Made by a program: the position numbers and the translations under genes
The notes under the pieces: model-generated
The model's database searches: none
Seen by the model: only the letters and a program-made list of their open reading frames with translations
Told to the model about the DNA's origin: nothing
Source: Chitinophagaceae bacterium UBA4407
Lineage (GTDB): Bacteria > Bacteroidota > Bacteroidia > Chitinophagales > Chitinophagaceae
Direction: 5' to 3'
Assembly (NCBI GenBank): GCA_002390845.1
Contig: DGQT01000092.1
Coordinates: 62,001 to 126,000 of the forward strand
Length of the DNA: 64,000 nt
Shown: piece after piece, positions 1 to 8,156 of the stretch
Layout of the letters: every line of letters starts with the position of its first letter
How positions within the stretch are numbered: the stretch's first letter is position 1

Positions 1-1
1 C

Positions 2-442
2 AGGTCGTTGCTTACCAAGAGCCGGCCTAAGTTCAAAGGTATACTTGGCTTTGATTACAACGTAAATAAATGGAGTTTTAACCTTAATAATACCCTGTTC
101 GGGCCTACAGAGTTTCAGGACTTAGACAATGGTGGATCTGATATGGAAAACATTATACAGAAGTTCTCTACAGCGGCAGTTACCGACTTAAATATCGGGT
201 ACAATTTCAGCAGCAAAATTTCGGCAAACATTACTGTAAACAACATCTTTAATGTATTACCAAAATGGAAATTGGAGGCACTCAATTCAGCGGGGCAGGC
301 AGTTCTTAGCGATCCCGAAGCAAAGAACCTGCTCGAAGGTTTCTTAGAGTTTAGCGGCCGTTACCGCATCCTTGGTTACAATGGTTCACAGTTTAGCCAG
401 TTGGGTACTACGTTCAATGGCTCGATTGTATTTAAGTTTTAA
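2..442 (+). CDS. TonB-dependent receptor, C-terminal end (partial)
   Basis: The frame is open from the left edge of the window, so this is only the last ~146 residues of a larger protein. It shows alternating beta strands rich in Asn, Gly and aromatics, the segment DLNIGYNFSSKISANITVNN, and a terminal Phe (SIVFKF), the usual end of an outer-membrane beta barrel in Bacteroidota TonB-dependent receptors. The receptor would import a large or scarce substrate across the outer membrane using TonB energy. The substrate cannot be told from this end. It is followed by a strong palindromic terminator at 461-498. The family call is fairly safe; the subclass is unknown. Confidence 0.8.
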   Translation, partial: RSLLTKSRPKFKGILGFDYNVNKWSFNLNNTLFGPTEFQDLDNGGSDMENIIQKFSTAAVTDLNIGYNFSSKISANITVNNIFNVLPKWKLEALNSAGQAVLSDPEAKNLLEGFLEFSGRYRILGYNGSQFSQLGTTFNGSIVFKF

Positions 443-460
443 GCAATAGCTTTATTCGTT

Positions 461-498
461 AAAAAGATGCCGGCTCAATATTGAGCCGGCATCTTTTT
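461..498. terminator. Perfect 38-bp palindromic terminator
   Basis: The two 19-base arms, 461-479 and 480-498, are perfectly complementary around the centre CTCAATATTGAG and continue into a T-run to 500. On the + strand this is a canonical intrinsic terminator for the TonB receptor; the flanking A-run would also serve the - strand. The arm contains GCCGGCTCAA, close to the outer end of the dispersed repeat whose L arm starts directly after it. Confidence 0.85.
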
Positions 499-500
499 TT

Positions 501-552
501 AGCCCATCTTTCGCCTTACCATCAACTAAGTTGCGTCGCACACTTGTACGGC
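501..552 (+). repeat. Dispersed repeat, left arm (L)
   Basis: It runs from the T-run/AGCCC outer end to TTGCGTCGCACACTTGTACG at 531-550. This is the first L arm of the window-wide family. It lies between the TonB receptor terminator and lspA; the next arm in the opposite orientation is at 1481-1611, beyond lspA. Confidence 0.85.
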
Positions 553-685
553 TGTAACATTTTTGATCTAAGCATCCGGGTGCATTAACATCTTTAATTT
601 TCAAGCGGTTTATTACGCATTATTAGTATAAAAAGCACAACATTTACTGTTATGTTAAGTTCTGAAGAACAGTATTCATTTCCCT

Positions 686-693
686 TATCTTTG
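686..693 (+). promoter_or_regulatory. Putative Bacteroidota -7 box for lspA
   Basis: TATCTTTG matches the Bacteroidota -7 consensus TAnnTTTG and lies 17 bases before the lspA start codon. I do not see a clear TTTG -33 box at the expected distance, so this is a half-match. Confidence 0.5.
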
Positions 694-710
694 TCGCAAA
701 TTTTTATACA

Positions 711-1382
711 GTGAAGGGTAAGCATGTAGCTTTTTTAATTATCGCAGTTCTATTGGCCGATCAGGCTTTGAAGTTTTATATTAAAACAAATTTTTATCTC
801 GGCGAAGAGCATAATGTTATTGGCAATTGGTTCCGGCTGCATTTTGTAGAGAATGAGGGAATGGCCTGGGGCTGGCAGTTTGGCGGCGATTTCGGGAAGA
901 TCATACTTACACTCTTCAGGCTGGTAGCAGTAGTGTTTGGTACCTTTTATCTTCGTAACATCGTTCGTAAAAAATACCACAAAGGTTTTATAGTTTGTGC
1001 CGCTCTTATATATTCAGGTGCTTTGGGTAACCTGCTCGACAGTATGTTTTATGGTTTAATATTCAGTAACAGCGAACAATTCCTGGTAGCTCAATTTTTA
1101 CCTGCTGAAGGCGGGTATACTTCTTTTCTGCATGGAAAAGTGGTTGATATGCTATACTTTCCTATTATTCAAAATGCGCATTACCCTTCGTGGTTTCCTT
1201 TTTGGGGTGGCGAGGAATTTGAATTCTTCAGGCCGGTTTTCAACCTTGCAGACTTTTCTATTTCTACCGGTGTAATTGCTTTGCTGGTATGGCAGAAAAA
1301 ATTCTTTCCCAAACATGAAGATGCGGTAAATGCCACGGTTGAAACGGGCGCAATAGTGGATGATAAGGCACAGGTTCTTTAA
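711..1382 (+). CDS. lspA: Lipoprotein signal peptidase II
   Basis: Inner-membrane aspartic protease that cleaves the signal peptide of prolipoproteins after diacylglyceryl transfer. The 223-aa product has a first TM segment carrying ADQALKFYI (Asp17), the VENEGMAWG loop, the conserved GNLLDS motif near residues 106-111, and the two catalytic aspartates in GKVVDMLYF (Asp146) and NLADFSIS (Asp181). It is longer than the ~165 aa of E. coli LspA because of insertions before the second Asp, which is usual in Bacteroidota. The start is GTG, chosen because the -7 box ends 17 bases upstream and no in-frame ATG precedes the first TM segment. The gene sits alone between two inverted arms of the dispersed repeat. 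Confidence 0.93.
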   Translation: MKGKHVAFLIIAVLLADQALKFYIKTNFYLGEEHNVIGNWFRLHFVENEGMAWGWQFGGDFGKIILTLFRLVAVVFGTFYLRNIVRKKYHKGFIVCAALIYSGALGNLLDSMFYGLIFSNSEQFLVAQFLPAEGGYTSFLHGKVVDMLYFPIIQNAHYPSWFPFWGGEEFEFFRPVFNLADFSISTGVIALLVWQKKFFPKHEDAVNATVETGAIVDDKAQVL

Positions 1383-1480
1383 TAATTTTTCCGTTTTTTA
1401 TTATGATGTAATTACCGGGGTCACGATTGCAAAATAACAGCGGAACTGAACAGGAATGTTCAATAGAATTGTTGCCGATG

Positions 1481-1611
1481 AAGTGTGCGATCCCGAAATA
1501 AATTCGGGACAGGCTGCCGCCCTTCGCTTACATGTCGCCATGAAAGAGGAACTATGAAACGAGCGTGGCAAGGAACGGTAAATTAAAATACAAAAGCCAG
1601 GCTCAATAAAA
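1481..1611 (-). repeat. Dispersed repeat, right arm with nested insert (R-F)
   Basis: It begins AAGTGTGCGA like a normal R arm, but the next bases are a ~75-80 bp insert containing TCCCGAAATAAATTCGGGA and GAGCGTGG, then the R sequence resumes with CAAGGAACGGT and ends in AGCCAGGCTCAATAAAA. It lies between lspA and the permease gene, with its outer end 35 bases before the latter. Related cores occur near 11630-11650, 22612-22732, 56838-56934 and 59018-59146. Confidence 0.8.
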
Positions 1612-1646
1612 TCTTTCGCAGTATTACCATCTAAATATAATTACAC

Positions 1647-2864
1647 TTGAATTTTCTTTTTGCGTGGCGGTATTTCCGGTCTAAGAAATCTGCCAATGCC
1701 ATTAATATCATTGCATGGATAAGCGTACTTGCCATTGCTGTGGGTACAGCGGCGCTGATTATTGTGCTAAGTGTGTTTAATGGTTTTGAGGATTTGGTTA
1801 AAGGCTTATACGGCGACTTTTATTCCGATGTGAAAATAACACCTGCCAAGGGGAAATTTATTTCATTTTCGAAGGATCAGATACAGAAAATTACTGCCAC
1901 GTCTGGTGTTGCTCAATTTAGTTTTTATACTGAAGAAAGGTCGGTACTGGTAAATGGCGAATACCAAACCATTGTGGTGCTTAAAGGCGTAGATGAGCAT
2001 TACAATGCGGTGAATAACCTTACGAGCCATATTGAACGTGGTGTGTATGATATTGGTACTGCTGAAGCCCCACAATTGATTGCAGGGGCTGGCATCAGCA
2101 ATGCTGTAGGCGCTGATCCTGAAAACAAATTGTCGAACCTTGTTATTTTTCTGCCAAACAGAAAGGCAACCAATTTTAACAGCCTTGATGCGATGCATTC
2201 TTTTAATGTTTCCACTTCGGGCATATTTACAGTGCAGCAAGAGTTTGACGATAAATATGCCTTTACCAACCTGGCTTTTATGCAGTATATGCTTGACCTG
2301 AAACCCAGTGAATACAGTGGTTTGGAAATAGCACTAAAGCCCGGTGCAAAAGAAGATGATGTGCAAAAAGCCCTGGCACAGATAATGGGGGGTAGTTATA
2401 CGGTAGAAACCCGGTACGAGCAGAACCAGAGTCTTTTTAGCATTATGCAAATTGAGAAATGGGTGATTTATGGTATACTTTCTATCATATTGCTGGTTGC
2501 TGCTTTTAATATGATTGGGGCGCTAACCATGCTGGTACTGGAAAAGCAAAAAGATATTGCGGTATTAAAAGCAATGGGTGCAGATGATTCGCGCATACAG
2601 CGCATTTTTTTAACCGAGGGTTTGTTGCTTGCAGGTGTTGGTGGTATATCAGGTATGCTTCTTGCTTTTATTATCTGCGTGCTACAGTTGAAATTTCACC
2701 TTATTAAATTAGAGGGCAGCACTTTTATAATTGATTATTATCCCGTAAAAATATATGCCCCCGATTTTTTACTTGTAGCTTTTACTGTGCTTACAGTAGC
2801 GGTTCTTGCAGCGTGGATACCTTCGCGAAAAGCAGCAGTGCAATTATATTCTTTAAAAAGTTAA
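1647..2864 (+). CDS. LolE/FtsX-type ABC transporter permease
   Basis: A 405-aa MacB/FtsX-fold permease, probably of the lipoprotein-releasing (LolC/LolE) branch, which extracts lipoproteins from the inner membrane with an ATPase partner. The N-terminus FAWRYFRSKKS followed by a TM segment (about 18-44) is the classic LolC/E opening. A ~210-residue periplasmic domain follows, then three C-terminal TM segments (about 270-295, 320-348, 372-396) with VLEKQKDIAVLKAMGA, the FtsX signature. The start is TTG at 1647; no ATG allows the conserved opening to be included. No ATPase gene is adjacent. MacB-like or general FtsX function is the main alternative. Confidence 0.85.
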   Translation: MNFLFAWRYFRSKKSANAINIIAWISVLAIAVGTAALIIVLSVFNGFEDLVKGLYGDFYSDVKITPAKGKFISFSKDQIQKITATSGVAQFSFYTEERSVLVNGEYQTIVVLKGVDEHYNAVNNLTSHIERGVYDIGTAEAPQLIAGAGISNAVGADPENKLSNLVIFLPNRKATNFNSLDAMHSFNVSTSGIFTVQQEFDDKYAFTNLAFMQYMLDLKPSEYSGLEIALKPGAKEDDVQKALAQIMGGSYTVETRYEQNQSLFSIMQIEKWVIYGILSIILLVAAFNMIGALTMLVLEKQKDIAVLKAMGADDSRIQRIFLTEGLLLAGVGGISGMLLAFIICVLQLKFHLIKLEGSTFIIDYYPVKIYAPDFLLVAFTVLTVAVLAAWIPSRKAAVQLYSLKS

Positions 2865-2921
2865 GTATGAAATTATGCGACTGATTACAATAGTTTTTAT
2901 TGCAGAGTTGAAAAAGAACAA

Positions 2922-3170
2922 TCAATTCATGTTACTGATAAAAACAAAGGGCTTTAATTTTTTTTCTCTTAGAACTTGCTGAATCAGGTACGGCTTACGG
3001 ATAATTTTATAGCGGTTTAAATCAATCAGTTCATTGGCAACACAAAATGCAGTTATATTCTCAACATGAAAAAGTAAATCTACCAACAGTTCAACTTCAT
3101 GTTCAAGCTCACCTGGCTGCATTGCTGATCTTTTTGTGAGTACCAGCAAATCTCTGTTTGAAAGATTCAT
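2922..3170 (-). CDS. Small hypothetical protein
   Basis: An 82-aa ORF opposite to both neighbours, which I do not recognise. It has no signal peptide or membrane segment, is rich in Leu, Val and Glu in the middle (ELEHEVELLVDLLFHVEN) and ends in a basic stretch. It fills most of the gap between the permease and the glycosyltransferase, contains no repeat sequence and has protein-like composition, which favours a real gene. It could still be chance coding. The rest of the gap (3171-3390) is AT-rich and shows nothing else. Confidence 0.4.
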   Translation of the reverse strand: MNLSNRDLLVLTKRSAMQPGELEHEVELLVDLLFHVENITAFCVANELIDLNRYKIIRKPYLIQQVLREKKLKPFVFISNMN

Positions 3171-3390
3171 AACACGCTTGATTTACAATCTTTAGAAATT
3201 TTGTATTTTATTCTGTTCATCATTAAAGTTTGGGACACCTGCACTTACCTACATTTACATCGCTGCTGTGCCTGCTGCTGGCACACGATGCAAAAACCAT
3301 TGTTATAAGTAACAAAAGAATAATTGTTTGGTTTATCTTCCGCATGAAAAGTTTTTTTAAAAATAGTTATTTTTTTATTCAGTAACAATT

Positions 3391-4491
3391 TTGTCTTCAG
3401 ATTTGGGAAAAGCCATTCATAAAAAAAGAATTCTTATTGCTCCTTTAGATTGGGGGCTGGGCCATGCAACTCGCTGCATACCAATTATACGTTTATTTCT
3501 GCAAGCAGGCCACGAAGTAATTATCGCATCTGGTGGTGAACAGTTAACGCTTTTAAAAAATGAATTCCCCGGCATACAAACAGTTTTTCTGAAGGGTTAC
3601 AATATTAGTTACGCCAGAAGTAAACGCTGGCTCGTATTAAAAATTTTGTTGCAGGTGCCTAAAATCCTGTTAAGTATTCGTAGCGAACACAGCTGGCTTA
3701 AGAAAACAATTGATGAACTGAATATAGACATTGTTATATCAGATAATCGTTTTGGGTTATATGCAAAGCAAATACCCAGTGTTTTTATTACACATCAATT
3801 GTGTATACAGGCTCCTTATAATTGGCTACAGAATTTTATTCAGAAAGTAAATTACAAGTTTATCAATCGTTTTAATGAATGCTGGTTGCCTGACTATGAA
3901 AGTGGGTTTAATGTTTCTGGCGATTTAGCGCACCCAAAAAAACTACCACTTACACCTTTAAAATATTTGGGTATTTTATCACGCTTTCAAATGCATGAAA
4001 TTGTTGAAGTAAAATATGATTACCTGGCAATACTTTCTGGCCCTGAACCTCAAAGAACTTTGCTCGAAAAAAAATTGTTGAGTATAGCTTCGCAACTTAA
4101 TGGCAATATGTTAATGCTACGCGGCAAGCCAGGCAGTAATGAAAAAATAAGTAGCCCTGCAAATTGTACGGTCGTCAATCATTTGTCTGTAGCTCTTATG
4201 CAGCAAGCTTTTGAGCAAAGCGAATATATCATAAGCCGCTCTGGTTATACAACGGTTATGGAAATATTATCCATGCAAAAAAAATCGTTGCTCATTCCTA
4301 CACTGGGGCAAACCGAGCAGGAATATCTTGCCAGGCATCTTACGGAGCAAGGTTTGTGCTATTGTTGTAACCAGGACGATGATCTTATCTATCATATTAA
4401 CCGTATCCACAATTATCATTACAGGTTTCCTGTGCTAGCGCAATCAACATTACCGCAAGTTGTTAATGATTTTCTCATACGTTTTTTATAG
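3391..4491 (+). CDS. Glycosyltransferase, GT28/MurG-like fold
   Basis: A 366-aa GT-B-type protein. The N-terminus RILIAPLDWGLGHATRCIP is the glycine-rich nucleotide-sugar transferase opening seen in MurG-like and GT28-related families. The C-terminal half has SRSGYTTVMEILSMQKKSLLIPT and QTEQEYLARHL, matching the UDP-sugar binding region where acidic and Gln residues contact the donor. It would transfer a sugar to an envelope or lipid acceptor; the acceptor is unknown. The only available starts are TTG (3391 or 3403), since no ATG precedes RILIAPL. It is monocistronic, followed by a paired repeat element. Confidence 0.75.
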   Translation: MSSDLGKAIHKKRILIAPLDWGLGHATRCIPIIRLFLQAGHEVIIASGGEQLTLLKNEFPGIQTVFLKGYNISYARSKRWLVLKILLQVPKILLSIRSEHSWLKKTIDELNIDIVISDNRFGLYAKQIPSVFITHQLCIQAPYNWLQNFIQKVNYKFINRFNECWLPDYESGFNVSGDLAHPKKLPLTPLKYLGILSRFQMHEIVEVKYDYLAILSGPEPQRTLLEKKLLSIASQLNGNMLMLRGKPGSNEKISSPANCTVVNHLSVALMQQAFEQSEYIISRSGYTTVMEILSMQKKSLLIPTLGQTEQEYLARHLTEQGLCYCCNQDDDLIYHINRIHNYHYRFPVLAQSTLPQVVNDFLIRFL

Positions 4492-4543
4492 AATGCTTTT
4501 CATTTTTACCATTCAATACAGTATTAAACCAGCGCAATTTCTT

Positions 4544-4768
4544 TTATGAACCCGGCAACATTGCTACTATGAGGCTTCGTTGTGTCACTCACTTTTACTT
4601 TCTGTTCATTATGCAGCAATGCGCCTGCCTGTAAACAAAATGTAACAGAGATCCTGTTTAAATTTAGTTTGCAACATTGAACCTGAAACCAGAAGATGCC
4701 ATTTATATAACTGATGAACGGATTGCGACGCAAGGATGATGCCATGAAAACTGTTGCTGGTATTTCAT
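4544..4768. repeat. Dispersed repeat, full L-R element
   Basis: The L arm (4544-4612) has outer end TATGAACCCGGCAACA and the variant core TTGTGTCACTCAC. The R arm (4712-4768) has core GATTGCGACGCAAG and outer end CTGGTATTTC. The element fills the space between the convergent glycosyltransferase and GNAT genes. A 94-codon open frame on the - strand runs through it, but its composition is that of the repeat, not of a gene. Confidence 0.8.
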
Positions 4769-4807
4769 TATTTATTTTAAAACAACTTCTAAAGGCATTA
4801 AACTGCA

Positions 4808-5263
4808 TTATCGCTTGTACACATCAGCATTGTGTTTCTGCATAAACCTTTTCGAAACATCTTCGTTTATTCTTGTCCAGCCAAACTGTTCGTATAAAGT
4901 ATGTGCATCTTTTGTTCCAAGCCACCACCTTCGTAAATTCTGTAAGTCGGGGTGTGCGTGAATGGTTTGCATTAACCATTTGCTTAATCCTTTGCCGCGA
5001 TGTGTAGGTAAAATAAAAACATCGCCTAGGTATGCGAAAGTGGCTTTATCGCTGATTACTCTTGCAAAACCAATTTGTTCATTGTTATCATAAACACCGA
5101 AACATAATGAGTTGGCAATTGATTTCTCAACTACAGATCGTGGTATTCCTTTGGCCCAATACGATTCTTCTGACAGGTATTGATAAATAACATCAACATT
5201 TAGTCTTGCAGTGTCAGTACTTATTGTGTAATCTTCCTTTAATAGTTCAAGATGGTTACTCAT
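4808..5263 (-). CDS. GNAT family N-acetyltransferase
   Basis: A 151-aa GCN5-related acetyltransferase. Motif A is visible as YLGDVFILPTHRGKGLSKWL (about residues 78-97), with the R-G-K-G acetyl-CoA pyrophosphate loop, followed by LGTKDAHTLYEQFGW, typical of the motif B region in small Bacteroidota GNATs. The substrate is not predictable. It overlaps the upstream pseudouridine synthase by 8 bases (5256-5263), so the two are almost surely co-transcribed and translationally coupled. Confidence 0.88.
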   Translation of the reverse strand: MSNHLELLKEDYTISTDTARLNVDVIYQYLSEESYWAKGIPRSVVEKSIANSLCFGVYDNNEQIGFARVISDKATFAYLGDVFILPTHRGKGLSKWLMQTIHAHPDLQNLRRWWLGTKDAHTLYEQFGWTRINEDVSKRFMQKHNADVYKR

Positions 5264-5843
5264 TAAATAATTTTTTATAGATCAATTTTTCAGAAAGCTC
5301 TTTCATTTCCCCTGGCTTAAGATCACCTAAAACAATGCCTTCAATACGTGTACGGATTAAGCGTAGTGCAGGAAAACCAGCTTTAGCAGTCATCCTGCGA
5401 ACTTGCCGGTTTTTACCTTCAGTTAAAATTATTTTTAACCATGATGCCGGTATTTCTTTTCTAAAACGTATGGGTGGATTTCTTGGTGGCAGTAAATCTG
5501 TTTCAGTAAACAGTGAAACCTTACATGGTTTTGTGTTATAAAGTTTACCATTCAAATTTATATCTATGCCTTGTTGTAATTGTATGATCGCATCCTGCGT
5601 TACTGCACCGTCAACCTGTACAACATACTCCCTTTCATGTTCAAAGAAAGGATTGAGTAAACGGTTATTCAGCTTTTCATCATTTGTAAGAATCAATAAC
5701 CCTTCGCTGTCTTCATCAAGCCTGCCAACCGGATAAATATTTTTAGGCAATTTAAAATAATCTGCAAGTGTTTGTTTGCCTGAAGCGGAAGTAAATTGCG
5801 ATAATACCAGATAAGGTTTATGAACAATAAAATAGCGTTTCAT
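5256..5843 (-). CDS. rRNA pseudouridine synthase, RsuA/RluE family
   Basis: A 195-aa enzyme converting a uridine of rRNA to pseudouridine. It has GRLDEDSEGLLILTND with catalytic Asp43, REYVVQVDG in the middle and EGKNRQVRRMTAKAGFPALRLIR near the C-terminus, all hallmarks of the RsuA/RluB/E/F group. It lacks an N-terminal S4 domain, which fits RluE (23S rRNA) best. The ATG at 5843 lies only 15 bases after a terminator-like hairpin on the same strand, so expression may depend on read-through. It is the first gene of a two-gene unit with the GNAT. Confidence 0.88.
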   Translation of the reverse strand: MKRYFIVHKPYLVLSQFTSASGKQTLADYFKLPKNIYPVGRLDEDSEGLLILTNDEKLNNRLLNPFFEHEREYVVQVDGAVTQDAIIQLQQGIDINLNGKLYNTKPCKVSLFTETDLLPPRNPPIRFRKEIPASWLKIILTEGKNRQVRRMTAKAGFPALRLIRTRIEGIVLGDLKPGEMKELSEKLIYKKLFNE

Positions 5844-5846
5844 AAT

Positions 5847-5875
5847 AAAAACAAAAACCCCGCCGAGGCGGGATT
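5847..5875 (-). terminator. Terminator-like hairpin just before the rlu start
   Basis: Read on the - strand, CCCGCCTCGGCGGGG is followed by TTTTTGTTTTTATT and then the ATG of the pseudouridine synthase. It has the form of an intrinsic terminator. It may end the DCC-family transcript from 6110-6868, or act as a leader attenuator for the downstream gene. Confidence 0.65.
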
Positions 5876-6109
5876 TTGTATATAGATGGGTTAGTAAGTA
5901 TTGGGAACTTCAATTCCCTTCACAATATTATAAATAGTTTTTTCTAACACAAAAAAAAATTATAACAATTTTATTCACATTTATTTTTTAAATGTGAATT
6001 ACACGCATTTAAAATTCAGAAAGGTAATGCATAGTATCATTTTAAAGTTCGAAGTGTTATGGGTTTATGTAACACACGTAAACGCTGAAACTATTGTAAA
6101 CAAAGCTTT

Positions 6110-6868
6110 TCAGCGCTTTCTATAGTTTAACACATAAGTGTATCTTCTCTTGCATTGCAGTAATGTTATTAGTAAAATGATTATATATATCAGATAGAAA
6201 AACCACGCTGCTGAAAAAAAATATTTAAAAAAGCAACTGGTGATAACCAACAAAAATCCTGTTATGGTTGCTGTAACAGATGCATGTGCATGAATTTCAG
6301 TTACCATTTTTTTTGAACTGAACATACTTGTTAATAAAGGAAGTAACATCCAACAAGCAGACACAAATGGCGTAAGGCTTATTTTATTAATCTCAAATAA
6401 AAATGCAGTGGAAGTTATAATAAAAAAATTCGACAGACTATAACAGGTAATAATCAATAACCATCGCCATAAAAAACTGTAATCTGGTGTGCAGTCAACT
6501 TGTCCTGATTGTTGCTCTTGTGCTGCAACAATCACTTTTCTGTTATACGAAATAAGCTTGTACAAATTTCTGGCAAAGCAATTCAGCACCCTTACTTTAA
6601 GTAATATGTCTATAAAAGAAAACTTTTGACGAAGTATGTCTGCTAAAGCATCAACTCCATACTTTACTTCACCTGTAGCAAGGTTTATTAAAGGTATTTC
6701 ATGCTTTGCTCTGTGCCAGTCAATATTAAACTGGTGTATGTTTACTTCAGAAAATGAAATGCGGTTTTCTTTTCTTAAAAAACCTCCTTTTACAAAGGCA
6801 CTTGTGTAAGCCTTGCACAATGGGCAGTTGTCATCATAGATAAGGGCTTTGTTATAATCTGTTTTCAT
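6110..6868 (-). CDS. DCC-family (DUF393-type) membrane protein
   Basis: A 252-aa protein. The N-terminus reads LIYDDNCPLCKAY, with a CxxC pair (Cys15, Cys18) as in the DCC family of predicted thiol-disulfide oxidoreductases. Residues ~125-250 contain three or four hydrophobic segments, the last two separated by a short polar stretch, so the redox-like domain is tethered to the membrane. The biochemical role of the family is not settled. It is followed at 5844-6109 by an AT-rich gap whose only feature is the hairpin at 5847-5875. It is divergent from lpxD, with 118 bases between starts. Confidence 0.75.
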   Translation of the reverse strand: MKTDYNKALIYDDNCPLCKAYTSAFVKGGFLRKENRISFSEVNIHQFNIDWHRAKHEIPLINLATGEVKYGVDALADILRQKFSFIDILLKVRVLNCFARNLYKLISYNRKVIVAAQEQQSGQVDCTPDYSFLWRWLLIITCYSLSNFFIITSTAFLFEINKISLTPFVSACWMLLPLLTSMFSSKKMVTEIHAHASVTATITGFLLVITSCFFKYFFSAAWFFYLIYIIILLITLLQCKRRYTYVLNYRKR

Positions 6869-6964
6869 CCTGGTTGCGTTTAAAACACAAAGATATTTCT
6901 ATTTTATTATATTTTCAATATTTACTGAAAATAAGAAAACTAAACCATGCAACACCTTACACTT

Positions 6965-6972
6965 TACATTTG
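6965..6972 (+). promoter_or_regulatory. Putative -7 box for lpxD
   Basis: TACATTTG fits TAnnTTTG and lies 14 bases before the lpxD ATG. No clear -33 element is seen. Confidence 0.5.
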
Positions 6973-6986
6973 TAAAAATTAACAAC

Positions 6987-7940
6987 ATGATATTTCCTGA
7001 ACCGCTAACCATTCAATGGGTGGCAGCGCTAATCAAAGCCGAAGTTGTTGGAGATGCCTCTTTACATGCATCGGGTATTAATGAAATTCATAAGGTAGAA
7101 GCAGGTGATCTTTGCTTTGTAGATCATCCAAAATATTACGACATCTGCCTGCAAAGTGCAGCAACTCATATTATCATCAATACAAAAGATGTAATAGTTC
7201 CCCAAGGCAAAACATTGCTAGTGGTGGCTGATCCTTTTGAAGCATACCTCACTATTGTTAACCATTTCAGGCCCTTTACACCTGCTTCAAAAAACATCAG
7301 CGATACGGCTGTAATTGGTAAAGGCACTGTAATTATGCCGAATGTTTTTATAGGTAAAGATGTTACTATTGGCAATAACTGTGTAATACATCCCAATGTA
7401 ACAATTATGGATTACACGCAAATCGGCAATAACGTAATAATACAGGCAGGCACTGTAATTGGCAGCGATGCATTTTACTATAATGCCAAAAAGAACCGGG
7501 ATGTGTGGTACAAACGCATGCAAAGCTGCGGCAATGTGGTAATTGAAGATGATGCGGAGATTGGCGCCTGCTGCACGATTGATCGCGGCGTAACAGCCAG
7601 CACAAGAATTGGCCGCGGCACCAAGCTTGATAATATGGTACACATAGGGCACGATAACAATATTGGCAACAACTGTTTAATTGCTGCGCAGGTAGGCATT
7701 GCGGGTGCAAATATTATTGAAGACGGCGTTACGCTTTGGGGCCAGGTTGGGGTTAATAAAACAATTACTATTTCGGCCAATGCTGTAGTAATGGGGCAAA
7801 GTGGCGTAGTATCATCCATCGAAGGAAATAAAACATATTGGGGCACACCTGCCGTAAGTATTACAGAAAAGAAACGCGAAGTGGTTTGGATAAAACGCAT
7901 CCCCGAGTTGTGGAAGAAAATTATGGAAGAAGATAAATGA
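6987..7940 (+). CDS. lpxD: LpxD-type UDP-3-O-acylglucosamine N-acyltransferase
   Basis: Lipid A biosynthesis enzyme that transfers a hydroxyacyl chain from ACP to the glucosamine amine; cytoplasmic trimer. The 317-aa product has an N-terminal uridine-binding domain (about 1-100), then a left-handed beta helix of hexapeptide repeats (about 105-265) and a short C-terminal helix. NMVHIGHDNNIGNNCLIAAQ contains His219 and His222; the latter aligns with the catalytic His of E. coli LpxD (NLVQIAHNV context). It is a little shorter than the ~340 aa usual for LpxD, and Bacteroidota often carry two LpxD paralogues, so this may be the second one. It is not in an lpx cluster here. Confidence 0.85.
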   Translation: MIFPEPLTIQWVAALIKAEVVGDASLHASGINEIHKVEAGDLCFVDHPKYYDICLQSAATHIIINTKDVIVPQGKTLLVVADPFEAYLTIVNHFRPFTPASKNISDTAVIGKGTVIMPNVFIGKDVTIGNNCVIHPNVTIMDYTQIGNNVIIQAGTVIGSDAFYYNAKKNRDVWYKRMQSCGNVVIEDDAEIGACCTIDRGVTASTRIGRGTKLDNMVHIGHDNNIGNNCLIAAQVGIAGANIIEDGVTLWGQVGVNKTITISANAVVMGQSGVVSSIEGNKTYWGTPAVSITEKKREVVWIKRIPELWKKIMEEDK

Positions 7941-7954
7941 TTACTCCTGCATAG

Positions 7955-8153
7955 TTTTTTTTGAGCCCAACTATATAGTATCAATGAAGCTTTTGTTGCG
8001 TCGCACACTTGTACGTTCAGAACTTTGAGCAGCAAGCTGCGAGCCTTGAGCAAGATACATGGGCATGCAGCTAAAAGCTCATAGCTGTTCCCTAAGCAAA
8101 AGTGTGCGACGCAACAAAAGCCTCATAATAATTCTTAAGCCGGGCTCATAAAA
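7955..8153. repeat. Dispersed repeat, full L-R element
   Basis: L arm 7955-8021 (core TTGCGTCGCACACTTGTACG at 7995-8014) and R arm 8097-8153 (core AAGTGTGCGACGCAAC, outer end GCCGGGCTCATAAAA) are inverted copies around a 75-base spacer. The outer ends lie 15 bases after the lpxD stop and 4 bases from the stop of the convergent gene. This is the best example of how the element fits between converging genes. Confidence 0.9.
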
Positions 8154-8156
8154 TTC

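Noticed and set aside
4524..4808. 94-codon open frame on the - strand
   Set aside because: It runs through both arms of a repeat element; the peptide has no family features and its codons are those of the repeat.
7287..8053. Long - strand frames over lpxD
   Set aside because: They are shadows caused by the hexapeptide-repeat codon pattern; the + strand product matches a known enzyme throughout.
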